Shown in pieces: positions 51,701 through 62,696 of a DNA stretch of 64,000 bases. Each line of letters starts with the position of its first letter. The first letter of the stretch is position 1. Position numbers and translations under genes: made by a program. Below the pieces are notes generated by a model, which saw only the letters and a list, made by a program, of their open reading frames with translations, searched no databases and had not been told where the DNA came from. This DNA comes from Zoogloea sp. (GTDB taxonomy: Bacteria > Pseudomonadota > Gammaproteobacteria > Burkholderiales > Rhodocyclaceae): assembly GCF_030157465.1 (NCBI RefSeq), contig NZ_JAOAUU010000010.1, positions 1-64,000 of the forward strand. Direction: 5' to 3'.

Positions 51701-54141
51701 ATGCCGCCCGCCCCGACCGTCGCCGCCGAGCAGACCATTGCCGACACACTGACCCTCGCCCGGGCCTGTCTTGACGCAGGGCGCAGTGCGGACGCCCTGG
51801 CCCTCTTCGATGCCATCCTGCAATTTGACCCGGCTCATGCCGACGCCCTCCACGGGCTCGGCATGGCTCACCTCTACGCCGGGGCGCCGGGCAGCGCGCT
51901 GCCCTTTCTGACTCGCGCCTGCGAAGCGGTTTCCACCCGCGGTGAAACCTGGCTGGCCATCGCCGAGTGCCTGCTGGCTCTCAACCGTGCCGAAGAAGCC
52001 CAGCATGTGCTCGCAACCGCCATTGCCGCCGGACTGGACGACCCACGCGCGACGGCCCTTCTCGACGAGGCCCGCAGCAATCAGCGCCAAGACAATACGC
52101 CGGACGCCGCCCTCGTCGCGACGTTGACCGAACTGGCCCGCCTGAGCGTCCGCAAGGCAGTTGTACGACGCAAGGCCTTCCCCATCGCCAGTCCGCGGCT
52201 CGCCCCGCTGCTGGCCACCTACGACTGGCAGGGACTGGCCGCCGCGGCACTGGAATGCGTCACCCGCAATCCACTCCAGGGCAAGGACTGGAACCTCCTG
52301 GGCATCGCCCACGTACAGCTCGGCAATAACGGTGCCGGGCGCGTCGCACTCAAGCGCGCCAGCGAACTGCTGCCCGACGACGCGGAAGTGTGGGACCACC
52401 TGGGCATCGCCGAACGGGTAGCTCACAACTACGACGCCTCGCGCAAGTGTTTCGAGCGCAGCCTGAAACTCGCACCCCGACGCCCGCTCACCTGGGTCAA
52501 CCTTTCCAACCTGCAAAAAGACCTCAACGATCTGCGCGGCGCTCAGGACAGCCTCCAACGCGCTCTCAACCTCGACCCTGACTGCCTGGAAGCCATCGGC
52601 AACCTCGGTCACGTGATGCGCGAACTGGGTGATCTGGCGGAATCCGCTGCGCTGTGCCGGCGCTTCCTCGCCGGTCACCCCGACATGGCCGAAGCCCATT
52701 GCAACCTTGGCAATACCCTCGTCGACCTGGACGAAGACGACGAAGCCGCCCACTGCTACACCCGGGCGCTGGAGATACAGCCCAACCTCGCGCAGGCGCT
52801 AGGCGGCCTGGGGCGGCTCTACCTCAAGCTCGGCCGAATCGACGAATCGCTGGCCTTCTTCGACGCAGCGCTGAACCTGCGCAGCGACTTGCCCCAAATA
52901 CACAGCATGCGCCTGATGGCCCTGAGCCATCTCGGTCACCAGTCGCCGGAGTATTACCTCGCGGCGGCGCGCAGCTTCGGCCGCTGCGCCGCCGCGCTGG
53001 CCAAGGCCCCTCACACCGCCTGGCCCCCACCCCACCCGGATGGCGTGCTGAAGATCGGATTCGTATCGGGCGACCTGCGACATCACCCGGTCGGACACTT
53101 CCTCGAAGCCGTCCTTCCCCATCTGGCCGGCGAGGGCCTGCAGCTCCACGCCTATCACACCATCGATGAGCTCGATGCGCTGAGCGCCCGGATTCGCCCT
53201 CACTTTGCCGGATGGACCTCGATCCGCAGCCTCGACGACGCAACCGCCGCACAGCGCATCCACGCCGACGGCATCGACATCCTCATCGACCTGTCCGGTC
53301 ATACCGCCCTCAACCGCCTGCCGCTTTTCGCCTGGCGCCCCGCGGCCATCCAGCTCAGCTGGCTCGGCTATTTCGCGAGCACAGGCATGGCCGAGATCGA
53401 CTACGTCCTCGCCGACCCGTGGGTGGTGCCCCCCGGCGACGAGCCCCATTTCGCCGAGCGCATCTGGCGGCTGCCCGAAAGCTATCTGTGCTTCACGCCA
53501 CCGGCCGAAGCCGGCGAGGTGTGCCCCCTCCCCGCGCTGGCCGACGGCCGGCTCACCTTCGGCAGCTTCAACAACCTCATCAAGCTCACCGACGAAGTCG
53601 TTACAGTCTGGGCCCGCATTCTGCAGGCCCAGCCCGACTCCCGGCTTTTCCTCAAGACCGGCCTGCTCGACAAGGCAGACCAGCAGCAGACGACCCGCGA
53701 ACGCTTCGCCCGGCTGGGCATTACGCCCGACCGGCTGATCCTCGAAGGCAAGTCTCCGCGCGCCCAGCTGCTCGCCAGCTACCACCGGGTGGACATCGCC
53801 CTCGATCCCTTCCCCTACCCTGGCGGCACCACCAGCGCCGAGGCTCTGTGGATGGGCGTGCCCGTCATCACCCGGCAGGGCGACCGTTTCCTGTCCCGCG
53901 TCGGCGAGACGGTCGCCCACAACGCCGGCATGGCCGACTGGATCGCCCGCGACGACGACGACTACGTCCGCCTGGCGACACACTTCAGCCAAAACCTCCC
54001 CACACTGGCGGCCCTCCGCGCCGGTATGCGCGCACGCCTGCGCGCCACCCCGTTGTTCGACGCTCCCCGCTTCGCCCAACACTTCGCCGCCGCCCTTCAC
54101 GACATCGCCAAGCTGGGCCCCACCCCGGAGGAACACCCTGC

Positions 54142-54145
<4 letters not shown>
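51701..54145 (+). CDS. TPR protein with GT41 (SPINDLY/OGT-type) glycosyltransferase domain
   Basis: This 814-aa protein has tetratricopeptide repeats through about residues 1-410 and a GT41 O-linked sugar transferase domain after that. Catalytic-domain marks are '[20 protein letters not shown]', '[16 protein letters not shown]', '[12 protein letters not shown]' and '[20 protein letters not shown]'. Bacterial enzymes of this kind attach sugars to serine or threonine of surface proteins such as flagellin. The flagellin gene lies 2.4 kb downstream. Its stop overlaps the UDP-glucuronate decarboxylase start by ATGA. Confidence 0.9.
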
Positions 54146-55076
<931 letters not shown>

Positions 55077-55080
<4 letters not shown>

Positions 55081-56297
55081 ACTCCGCGACCGCTCCCCGC
55101 CCCCTCGTGCACACCTGCCCCGTCTGTGCCGGCACCCTGGCACTGCCCTTCTTCGACGGCGGAGAACACCCCCTGGCCACCCTCGGCTGGCCCACCAGCG
55201 CGGACGAGGCCGTTCATATGCCGCGCCTGCCGCTCCGGTTCGTCCAGTGCCCGGCCTGCACCCACGTCTGGAATGCCGCGTTCTCCTATGACGCCGTTCC
55301 CTACAAAAGCAACCCCAACCGCATGTTCAACAGCGGGCAGATCTGGCGCGGCCACCTGGCAGATACCCGCGACAGACTCCTAGCACGCATCCCCGACTCG
55401 CCTACCGTGGTGGAGATCGGCTGTGGCGAGGGGCATTTTCTCCGCGGAGTGTCCGAAACCCTTGGTGGTCGGGGCCGCTTCATCGGCTTCGACCCCAACG
55501 CCAGCCCGGAAACCGGCCACGGCGTGGAGTTTTTCGCCAGTCTTTTCGACCCGCTTGCCCACATGCCGGTCTACCGCCCCGACGCGGTGGTCATCAGGCA
55601 TGTACTGGAACACCTCACCGAGCCGGCGCAACTCATCGAGCAACTGGCCTGGGCTGCGACCCAGACCGGAAAAACGTGCCACCTTTTCGCCGAAGTCCCC
55701 TGCATAGACCGCGTCTTCGCCACCGACCGGCTCGCCGACTTCTTCTATGAACACGTGTCGCACTTCACCACCGAATCGTTCCGTGCGCTGCTTGGCCGTG
55801 GCGGAGAGCAGATCGAACTGGCCCATGGCTACGATGGGGAAGTGGTGTTCGCCTGCCTCGAACTGGGCTTGCCGGCAGCCCGCCGGGAACGGGCGGCGAA
55901 CGCCACGGCCTTTGCGGCACGCAGCGCACAGAATCGTGCCCAAATCGCTGCACGCCTCGACGCCCTGGCCCGCAGCGGGCTGCGCATCGCCATCTGGGGC
56001 GGCACCGGAAAGTCGGCCGCCTTCATGCATCACTATGGCGCTGACGCCCGGCGCTTTCCGCTGGTTGTCGACTCCGACCCATCCAAGGCCGGAAGCTTCG
56101 TACCCGGCACAGGTCAGGAGATCCAGTTCCGTGACGTCCTCAAAAAAAACGTCATCGATGTGGTGATCATTCCGACCCAATGGCGCGCCCGTGACATCCT
56201 GGCCGAAATGCAGCGCGAACACATCGCGGCCAGGCAAATACTCATCGAACACGGGGGCGACCTCGTGGACTTCGCGCTTGGACAGCACCCTTACTGA
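55077..56297 (+). CDS. SAM-dependent C-methyltransferase with zinc-binding N-terminus (TcaB9-like)
   Basis: This 406-aa protein has an N-terminal zinc-finger-like part ('HTCPVCAGT' and '[12 protein letters not shown]'), a class I methyltransferase core ('[15 protein letters not shown]', 'VIRHVLEHL') and a C-terminal Rossmann-like domain ('[14 protein letters not shown]'). This three-part layout is that of sugar C-methyltransferases such as TcaB9. It probably methylates a nucleotide sugar or a sugar on flagellin. Last gene of the glycosylation cluster. Confidence 0.85.
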
Positions 56298-56470
56298 GCC
56301 CGACCTCCCACCGACGACAACTGCAGTGCCACAACACCCCTTCAGGCGCCCGCCCCGTACTCGCCATCCAGCCCTAAAGCTTTGATTTTTCGCGCCGCTA
56401 TCTTAAGCCAAGCGGTAATCCGGCCCGATTCTTGTAGGCCACAAACCTACAAAGAAATAAACATTTTTTC

Positions 56471-56497
56471 TAAAGTCCCCACAGGCAGTTCCGTTAA
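56471..56497 (+). promoter_or_regulatory. Sigma28 (FliA) promoter of flagellin
   Basis: TAAAGTCC-N11-TCCGTTAA matches the FliA consensus TAAAGTTT-N11-GCCGATAA at 12 of 16 positions with exact spacing. Start of transcription is expected near 56505, leaving an untranslated leader of about 85 nt ending in AAGGAGA before the ATG. An inverted repeat TTGTAGG/CCTACAA lies just upstream at 56432-56452. Confidence 0.7.
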
Positions 56498-56590
56498 TGA
56501 TTTCAACGGCGGTTGCCTTACACACACAGGGCAAGGCGAACCAAAGTTAAGCCTAAACGCTTATCTTGAACGGAATTAAGGAGACTCAAA

Positions 56591-58354
56591 ATGGCTGCAG
56601 TTATCAACACCAATACCGCGTCGCTCAATGCCCAACGCAACCTCGGCACGTCGCAATCGTCCCTGACGACTTCGCTGCAACGCCTGTCGTCCGGCCTGCG
56701 TATCAACAGCGCCAAGGACGACGCTGCCGGCCTTGCCATCAGCGACCGCATGACCTCCCAGATCAAGGGCCTCAACCAGGCCGCCCGCAATGCCAACGAC
56801 GGCATTTCCCTGGCGCAAACGGCTGAAGGCGCTCTGCAGAGCGTTGGTGACTCCCTGCAGCGCATGCGCGAACTGGCCGTCCAGGCTTCCAACGCCACCA
56901 ACAGCGCTTCCGACCGCGCCTCGCTGCAAAAGGAAGTCGATCAGCTCGTATCGCAGATCAACACCGTATCCAGCCAGACCTCGTTCAACGGCGTCAAGCT
57001 TCTCGACGGCACCTTCAGCTCGCAAACCTTCCAGGTGGGCGCCAACAAGGGCGAGACGATCAACATCTCCTCCATCGCCAGCGCCAAGGCCGACTCCCTC
57101 GGCGTCGGCACCACGTCGTCCTACTCGACCTCGGTGACCGGCAGCGTAACCAGCGGCGCCATCAGCGCAGCGGGCATCACCGTCAATGGCTACGGCGTCG
57201 GCCCGACCAAATCCGACGGTGTTTCCGTCGGCGGCGGCGACGACAGCGCGATCGCCAAAGCCGCCGCGTTCAACTCAGTGTCCGGCCAGACCGGCGTCAC
57301 CGCCAAGGCCTCGGCAACCACAGTGAGCGGCGCAGCCCCGAGCGCTACCGTAGCCATCGCCGGTAACAACACCGACTACATTTATGTGAATAACGTCAAG
57401 CTGGGCGCGATCGCGGCGGGCGGCAACGTAACCAGCCAAGGCTCCAACGTCGCGGCCGCTTTCAACGCCGTATCCAACCAGACCGGCGTCACAGCGTCCT
57501 TCGACTCCACCACTGGTGCTGTGTCGCTGAGCGCCGCCGACGGCCGCAACATCAGCCTGATCGGCGCAGGCACCGGTGCCGCTGTCGCCAACACCGGCCT
57601 GACGGTCACCGACGCCGCAACCGGCTTCGCCACTGCGGCCGTCGCTGGCGCAGCTGGCGCCTTGAAGGCCGGTGATCTCACGATCAACGGTGTCGATATC
57701 GGCGCAGTCACCGCCGGCACGAATGCCACGACGCAGGGCGCCAACGTCGCCGCGGCAATCAACGCAGTGTCGTCCAAGACCGGTGTCACCGCGAGCAACG
57801 CCGCCGGCGTCCTCACCCTGACCGGTGCCCAGGGGCAGGACATCGCCATCGGCGGCAACAACACAAACAAGACTGCAACCCAAACCGCGACCGGCCTGAC
57901 GTTCCAGAACCTCGCCACGACAACCCGAGGCGGCGTCAGCCTGAGCTCGACGAGCGCCAACGGCATCACCGTGGGTGGCTCTGACTTTGCCCTGGCAGGT
58001 CTGACGGCGGTCAATACCGCAGCAACGGCCACCTTCGGCGCTGGCGTGTCTTCGATCGACCTCTCCACCGCCTCCGGTGCCCAGAACGCCTTGGCGACCA
58101 TCGACTCCGCACTGGCCACGATCAACTCCAGTCGGGCCGACTTGGGTGCGATCCAGAACCGTTTCACCAGCGTCGTATCAAACCTGAACACCAGTTCGGA
58201 AAACCTGTCAGCCGCCCGCAGCCGCATTCAGGACACCGACTTCGCGGCAGAAACGGCCAACATGACTCGCGGCCAGATTCTGCAGCAAGCCGGCACCGCG
58301 ATGCTGGCCCAGGCCAACCAGCTGCCGCAGTCCGTACTCAGCCTGTTGAAGTAA
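56591..58354 (+). CDS. fliC: Flagellin
   Basis: Flagellin (587 aa) polymerises into the flagellar filament. The conserved D0/D1 ends are clear: 'AVINTNTASLNAQRNLG' and 'RLSSGLRINSAKDDAAGLAI' at the start, 'TRGQILQQAGTAMLAQANQL' at the end. The variable middle contains three internal copies of a flagellin-IN-like repeat at about residues 196-239, 265-302 and 364-401, each ending near 'AVS..TGVTA'. The middle is rich in serine, threonine and asparagine, suited to O-glycosylation. Transcribed from a sigma28-like promoter; strong ribosome binding site AAGGAGA. Confidence 0.96.
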   Translation: MAAVINTNTASLNAQRNLGTSQSSLTTSLQRLSSGLRINSAKDDAAGLAISDRMTSQIKGLNQAARNANDGISLAQTAEGALQSVGDSLQRMRELAVQASNATNSASDRASLQKEVDQLVSQINTVSSQTSFNGVKLLDGTFSSQTFQVGANKGETINISSIASAKADSLGVGTTSSYSTSVTGSVTSGAISAAGITVNGYGVGPTKSDGVSVGGGDDSAIAKAAAFNSVSGQTGVTAKASATTVSGAAPSATVAIAGNNTDYIYVNNVKLGAIAAGGNVTSQGSNVAAAFNAVSNQTGVTASFDSTTGAVSLSAADGRNISLIGAGTGAAVANTGLTVTDAATGFATAAVAGAAGALKAGDLTINGVDIGAVTAGTNATTQGANVAAAINAVSSKTGVTASNAAGVLTLTGAQGQDIAIGGNNTNKTATQTATGLTFQNLATTTRGGVSLSSTSANGITVGGSDFALAGLTAVNTAATATFGAGVSSIDLSTASGAQNALATIDSALATINSSRADLGAIQNRFTSVVSNLNTSSENLSAARSRIQDTDFAAETANMTRGQILQQAGTAMLAQANQLPQSVLSLLK

Positions 58355-58382
58355 GGGTACAGCCCGCAAGGGCGTGAGCCAG

Positions 58383-58416
58383 CGGCGCCAGACACCTTTA
58401 CGGTCTGGCGCCGTTT
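58383..58416 (+). terminator. Terminator-like hairpin after flagellin
   Basis: CGGCGCCAGAC (58383-58393) and GTCTGGCGCCG (58403-58413) are perfect 11-bp arms followed by TTT. The T-run is short, so it may be a partial terminator allowing some readthrough into flaG. Confidence 0.7.
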
Positions 58417-58434
58417 GCACGAGAGGAGATCATC

Positions 58435-58809
58435 ATGGAAATCAACACAGTCTCAAGCAACGCGGCTGCGCTCGCCCAGCAACTGGCAACAACCCAGGGC
58501 AGTGCGCCACGCGCGGCGAACACCACGCCGGTGGCGGCCGCCGGCAACACGCCGGGCGTAACCACCGCTCCCCAGGCCCAGCCCACTCTTGATCAGGTGC
58601 AGCAAGCGCTGGAGCAGGTGCAGCAGGTTGTCCGACCCCTGGCCCAGAGCCTGCAGTTTTCAATCGACAAGGACACCCACGGCACCGTCGTGAAGATCGT
58701 GGACACCGACACCAACAAGGTCATCCGCCAGATCCCGTCCGAAGAGATGCTGCAGATGGCCAAGGCCCTCGACAAATTCACCGGCCTGTTGACGAAGCAG
58801 CAGGCCTGA
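58435..58809 (+). CDS. flaG: FlaG family flagellar protein
   Basis: This 124-aa protein has a disordered N-terminus and a conserved C-terminal FlaG domain ('LQFSIDKDTHGTVVKIVDTD' and 'VIRQIPSEEMLQMAKAL'). FlaG proteins affect filament length in several genera. It lies between fliC and fliD, its usual place, with a strong ribosome binding site (AGAGGAGA). Confidence 0.9.
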   Translation: MEINTVSSNAAALAQQLATTQGSAPRAANTTPVAAAGNTPGVTTAPQAQPTLDQVQQALEQVQQVVRPLAQSLQFSIDKDTHGTVVKIVDTDTNKVIRQIPSEEMLQMAKALDKFTGLLTKQQA

Positions 58810-58927
58810 AGCTCACCGGCGAGTGGAACGCAACCGGATAGCCCTCATCCGCACCCGGCCGTGGCGCAACCGGGTACGGCGCTAGGCACGTTATATGCTT
58901 TTATTCATGAAAATTCCGCCGTGGGGC

Positions 58928-58954
58928 TTAAGTTTAGGTGCCAGGCTCCGTAAG
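58928..58954 (+). promoter_or_regulatory. Possible sigma28 promoter of fliD
   Basis: TTAAGTTT-N11-TCCGTAAG matches the FliA -35 at 7 of 8 positions, with correct spacing, but the -10 element is weak beyond CCG. It lies 43 bp before the fliD start. Confidence 0.4.
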
Positions 58955-58996
58955 CATTTTCATGTTTGGTTGTTCTGTGGTTGAAAGAGGTTCGTC

Positions 58997-60418
58997 ATGG
59001 CGAGCATTGCATCCTTAGGTACCGGTTCCGGTCTTGATCTGGAAGGCATCGTCACCAAGTTCATGTCGGTCGAAAAGCTGCCGCTGACCGCCCTCAACAA
59101 GCGTGAAGCGAGCTACCAGGCGAGGATTTCGTCACTGGGTTCACTGAAAGGCGCCCTGGCCTCGCTGCAAACCGCCGCCTCCGCGCTAACCCCGGCAATC
59201 GGCCAAACGGCCACGGCAAAATTTTCCACTTACCAGGCAAGTATTGCCGACAGCACAATCGCATCAGTCAGCGCCAGCAGTTCAGCCGTTGCCGGCAGCT
59301 ACACCCTCGAAGTCACCGCGCTAGCCACCACCCAGACCCAGTCTCTCAAGAACATCTACGGCGCCAGCGAGCAGGTTATCGACCCCAGCGGCGGAAGCAC
59401 GCTCACGCTCACCAAGGGCAGCGGGGCCTCGGCAACGTCGGTGGACATTACCCTCGACAGCACCAAGACCACGCTCGCAGACCTGCGCGACGCGATCAAC
59501 AATGCCGCCGCCGGTGTTTCCGCCGTCATCGTCACCGACACCGACAGCAAGCAGCACCTTCAGCTCACCGCCACCGACACCGGAATCGCCAATGCGGTGA
59601 CGCTTTCCGGGGTCAAGTTTGCAGCCCCGGCCGATCCCGCGGGCGGCTCCGCGCTCGACGCCTCTGCGGCCTTCGACATCAAGGACGCGACAGACGCTGC
59701 CGCCAAAGTAAATGGCATTTCCGTCAGCGGATCGGGCAACACGCTGAGCGGTGCAGTAGATGGCTTGACGATCAATCTGCTGAAAACCAATGCTGGCAGC
59801 CCGACCACGATCACCCTGACCCGTGATACCAACACCCTCAAAAGCAGCCTGAACGCTCTGGTGAAGGCCTATAACGACCTCAACAGCACGATGTCCTCGC
59901 TGGGTAGCTACGACGCCACCACCAAGGCTGCCGGCGCCCTCAATGGCGATGCGACCCTGCGCAGCGCCCAGTCACAGGTTCGCGCGGTGTTTGGCAGCGT
60001 GCCAAGTCCGCTGAGCGGATCGGCCTACCAGCGGCTCAGCGACATCGGCATATCGGTGGGCAAAACCGGCGCGCTGTCGATCGACAGCGCCAAGCTGCAA
60101 AAAGCCCTCGACACCAACTTTACGGCGGTTGCCAATGCGGTCGGCGCCTATGGCTCCAGCTTCAAGACAACAACCGACAACCTGCTATCGACCAGCGGCA
60201 CGATTGCCTCGCGCAGCGACGGCCTCAGTCGATCGGTCACGGACATCGGCAAGCAACGCGAAGCCCTGAACCTGCGCCTCACCAGTATCGAAAAACAATA
60301 TCGCGCCCAATTCACGGCACTCGACTCGGCCTTGGCCAGCATGCAATCCACCAGCGGCTATCTGACCCAGCAGCTGGCCGGCATCGCCAACTTCACCAAC
60401 TTCAACAGCAACAACTAA
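58997..60418 (+). CDS. fliD: Flagellar filament cap protein FliD
   Basis: FliD (473 aa) caps the growing filament and helps flagellin assemble. The N-terminal domain starts 'ASIASLGTGSGLDLEGIVTK'; a flagellin-IN-like segment and the C-terminal FliD domain ('LVKAYNDLNSTMSSLGSY' to 'RAQFTALDSALASMQSTSGY') follow. Order flaG-fliD-fliS-fliT is typical. Confidence 0.94.
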   Translation: MASIASLGTGSGLDLEGIVTKFMSVEKLPLTALNKREASYQARISSLGSLKGALASLQTAASALTPAIGQTATAKFSTYQASIADSTIASVSASSSAVAGSYTLEVTALATTQTQSLKNIYGASEQVIDPSGGSTLTLTKGSGASATSVDITLDSTKTTLADLRDAINNAAAGVSAVIVTDTDSKQHLQLTATDTGIANAVTLSGVKFAAPADPAGGSALDASAAFDIKDATDAAAKVNGISVSGSGNTLSGAVDGLTINLLKTNAGSPTTITLTRDTNTLKSSLNALVKAYNDLNSTMSSLGSYDATTKAAGALNGDATLRSAQSQVRAVFGSVPSPLSGSAYQRLSDIGISVGKTGALSIDSAKLQKALDTNFTAVANAVGAYGSSFKTTTDNLLSTSGTIASRSDGLSRSVTDIGKQREALNLRLTSIEKQYRAQFTALDSALASMQSTSGYLTQQLAGIANFTNFNSNN

Positions 60419-60437
60419 CCCCCCGCCGGAGAGAAAC

Positions 60438-60836
60438 ATGTCTTTTGGCTTTGCTCCACGCGCCGCCTCTGCCTACGCCAAAGTGAGCCTGGAGACCGGC
60501 GTGTCCGACGCCGACCCGCACAGGCTGATCCTGATGCTGTTCGACGGTGCGCTGTTCAGTATCGCCACCGCGTCGGCCGCCATTGAGCGTAACGATATTC
60601 CTGGTAAAGGTCAGGCGATCTCCAAGGCCATCGAAATCATCAACGACGGCTTGAAGATCAGCCTCGATTACGAAGCGGGCGGAGAACTCGCCGAAAGGCT
60701 GGGTGCGCTGTACGACTACATGACAAGCCGATTGCTTTACGCCAACATACACAGCAGCCGCCCAACCCTCGACGAGGTCGGCGGGCTGCTTCGCGAAATC
60801 AAGGGTGCCTGGGAATCCATCGGCTCCGAAGTCTGA
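60438..60836 (+). CDS. fliS: Flagellin export chaperone FliS
   Basis: FliS (132 aa) binds the flagellin C-terminus and keeps it unfolded for export. It shows 'AYAKVSLETGVSDADPHRLI', 'MLFDGAL' and 'YDYMTSRLLYAN', all standard for the family. It lies 19 bp after fliD. Confidence 0.94.
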   Translation: MSFGFAPRAASAYAKVSLETGVSDADPHRLILMLFDGALFSIATASAAIERNDIPGKGQAISKAIEIINDGLKISLDYEAGGELAERLGALYDYMTSRLLYANIHSSRPTLDEVGGLLREIKGAWESIGSEV

Positions 60837-60872
60837 ACAACGCATATTCAAGCGCTCTGCCGGAGACATTTC

Positions 60873-61229
60873 ATGAGTTCCCTCGCCCTCCTGGAACAGA
60901 TGAGCAACTACTCCACCGAAATGGTGGATGCCGCCCGCGCCAACGACTGGGATCGCCTGACCCACCTCGAGAAACAGGTCGCCTCCCTGCGCGACCGCAT
61001 GGGCACGGAAGAAGCCCTGGGTTTCCAGGGGCGCGCCACAAAGCGCATGTCCGACGACGAACGGGCCAAGAAAGTCGCCCTGATCCGGCGCATCCTCAAC
61101 GACGACAAGGAAGTCCGTGTCCATACCGAACCGTGGATGGACAGCGTCCGACAGATGCTGTCCGGCGGCGCACGCGAACGCAAGCTGCGCAGCGCCTACG
61201 ACGACAGCGACACCAGCTCCCGCACCTGA
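60873..61229 (+). CDS. fliT: FliT-like flagellar chaperone
   Basis: This 118-aa helical protein sits where fliT is expected and has the family style: an early helix 'LLEQMSNYSTEMVDAARAND' and 'DWDRLTHLEKQVASLRDRM'. FliT binds FliD and regulates late flagellar genes in enterics. The C-terminus is polar and differs from E. coli. Identity rests mainly on gene order plus helix pattern. Confidence 0.7.
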   Translation: MSSLALLEQMSNYSTEMVDAARANDWDRLTHLEKQVASLRDRMGTEEALGFQGRATKRMSDDERAKKVALIRRILNDDKEVRVHTEPWMDSVRQMLSGGARERKLRSAYDDSDTSSRT

Positions 61230-61262
61230 CCCGCACAGCGGGCGGGCTGACCAGGCCGCGTC

Positions 61263-62345
61263 ATGATTCCCGGCGACCTCGCCTCCCGCCTGCGGATGCT
61301 CACCGAAGCAAGCTTTTTCTCCGGTGAGCCCAACGTCGCACCCCTCGCCCGTGTAAAGGGCATCTCAGGGCAGCTCCCCGATTTCTCGGTGGGCCAGCGC
61401 ATTGTCGCCAGCCTGCAAACCGCCCGCCCGGACAAGACCTTCCTGGCACAGGTGGAAGGCCGCGAAGTCACCCTCGCACTCCCCCAGTCCGTCAAGGCCG
61501 GCGACACGCTCGAACTGGTCGTCAGCCACGTCACGCCGAAGGCCGTTTTTGCGACCCTCGCGCCACCTGCGAATGAAGCCGCCAGCCAGCCAGCCCTGAG
61601 CCAGGCCGGCAAGCTGATCAGTTTTCTGCTCACCGGCCAGCCGGCGCCCGAAACGCCGCGCCTCAACGGCGGTGCGGCGCTGCTCCCTGCTGCACCGCAA
61701 GGCGCCGGCGCGGCGTCAACCCTGGCCGCGAACCTCGCCGGCGCCGTGCAGCAAAGCGGCCTGTTCTATGAATCCCACCAGGCCCGCTGGCTCGCCGGAC
61801 AGATCGACACCGCCACCCTGCAGCTGGAACCCCAGGGCAAGCCCGCAAGCTCCGTCGCCGCCCGTGCCGCCGTAACGGAAACCACACCCTACCTTGCGCC
61901 CGGCAGCACCGAAACCGCACAAAGCCCGTCCGGCGCCCCCACTCGCCCCCAGGCCGAGCAGGCAGCACCGATGCCCGAGCGCCTGCTGCCCCTGGTCCAT
62001 CAGCAACTCGACGCCATCGCCACCCAGCACATCGTCTGGCAGGGGCAGGTGTGGCCCGGGCAAAACATGGAATGGGAGATCGATGAGCCGGATCAAGAGC
62101 GGCGAAATGACGACGGCGAGCCCGACCCCCGCTGGAGCACAACCCTGCGCCTGACCCTGCCCAGCCTCGGCGGGGTCGAGGCGCAACTTCACCTCACCCC
62201 GGCCGGCGTGGCAGTGCGGCTGATCGCCGACAGCGAAGCCACACGCGACGCCCTCGATGCCGCCCAGGGCCGCCTGGCCGACGCCCTCGATGCGGCCAAT
62301 GTTCCACTGACCGGCCTCGTCGCCGAACGCCGGAGCGCACCATGA
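61263..62345 (+). CDS. fliK: Flagellar hook-length control protein FliK
   Basis: This 360-aa protein has a low-complexity proline/alanine-rich middle and a C-terminal Flg_hook domain ('LRLTLPSLGGVEAQLHLTPA' to 'ADALDAANVPLTGLVAER'). FliK measures hook length and switches export specificity. Its stop overlaps the next gene by ATGA, linking it to an FlhB-tail protein, which is its known type of binding partner. Confidence 0.8.
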   Translation: MIPGDLASRLRMLTEASFFSGEPNVAPLARVKGISGQLPDFSVGQRIVASLQTARPDKTFLAQVEGREVTLALPQSVKAGDTLELVVSHVTPKAVFATLAPPANEAASQPALSQAGKLISFLLTGQPAPETPRLNGGAALLPAAPQGAGAASTLAANLAGAVQQSGLFYESHQARWLAGQIDTATLQLEPQGKPASSVAARAAVTETTPYLAPGSTETAQSPSGAPTRPQAEQAAPMPERLLPLVHQQLDAIATQHIVWQGQVWPGQNMEWEIDEPDQERRNDDGEPDPRWSTTLRLTLPSLGGVEAQLHLTPAGVAVRLIADSEATRDALDAAQGRLADALDAANVPLTGLVAERRSAP

Positions 62346-62662
62346 ACCGCCCCGAGCACCCCGCCGGCGAGCAGCGCGCCGAAGCCGTCGCACTGGCCTA
62401 CAACGCCGGCCAGTCGGCACCAACCGTCGTCGCCAAGGGGCGCGGCCTGATCGCCACCGAAATCATCTCCCGCGCCAAGGAGGCCGGCGTCTACGTCCAC
62501 GAATCGCCCGAGCTGGTCGCACTCCTGATGCAGGTCGACCTGGACGCACGCATTCCACCGGAACTCTACGTGGTCGTCGCCGAACTCCTGGCCTGGCTCT
62601 ACAGCATCGAAGCCGGCAGCCAAAAGGAAACGGCCCCGAAATCCGGGGCCGTTTCCAGGTGA
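62342..62662 (+). CDS. FlhB C-terminal-domain-like protein
   Basis: This 106-aa protein matches the cytoplasmic FlhB(CC) domain after the autocleavage point ('AVALAYNAGQSAPTVVAKG', 'AGVYVHESPELVALLMQ', 'IPPELYVVVAELLAWLY'). The NPTH cleavage motif and membrane part are missing. Such proteins (FhlB/YlqH-like) can partly replace the FlhB tail in export switching. It is coupled to fliK by ATGA. Confidence 0.85.
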   Translation: MNRPEHPAGEQRAEAVALAYNAGQSAPTVVAKGRGLIATEIISRAKEAGVYVHESPELVALLMQVDLDARIPPELYVVVAELLAWLYSIEAGSQKETAPKSGAVSR

Positions 62663-62690
62663 ATGCTGCGGGGGCGAAACACTTCGCCCC
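62626..62690. terminator. Two tandem hairpins ending the flagellar cluster
   Basis: GGAAACGGCCCC (62626-62637) pairs perfectly with GGGGCCGTTTCC (62645-62656) across the end of the FlhB-like gene. A second hairpin GGGGCGAA-ACAC-TTCGCCCC spans 62671-62690, just before the yggX stop. Neither has a T-run. The second shares its core with the repeats near 34.3 and 36.0 kb. They probably separate the convergent transcripts. Confidence 0.6.
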
Positions 62691-62696
62691 TGCCGA

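Noticed and set aside
62626-62656. Perfect hairpin at the end of the flagellar cluster as a classical intrinsic terminator
   Set aside because: No T-run follows on either strand; recorded only as a hairpin likely to separate transcripts.
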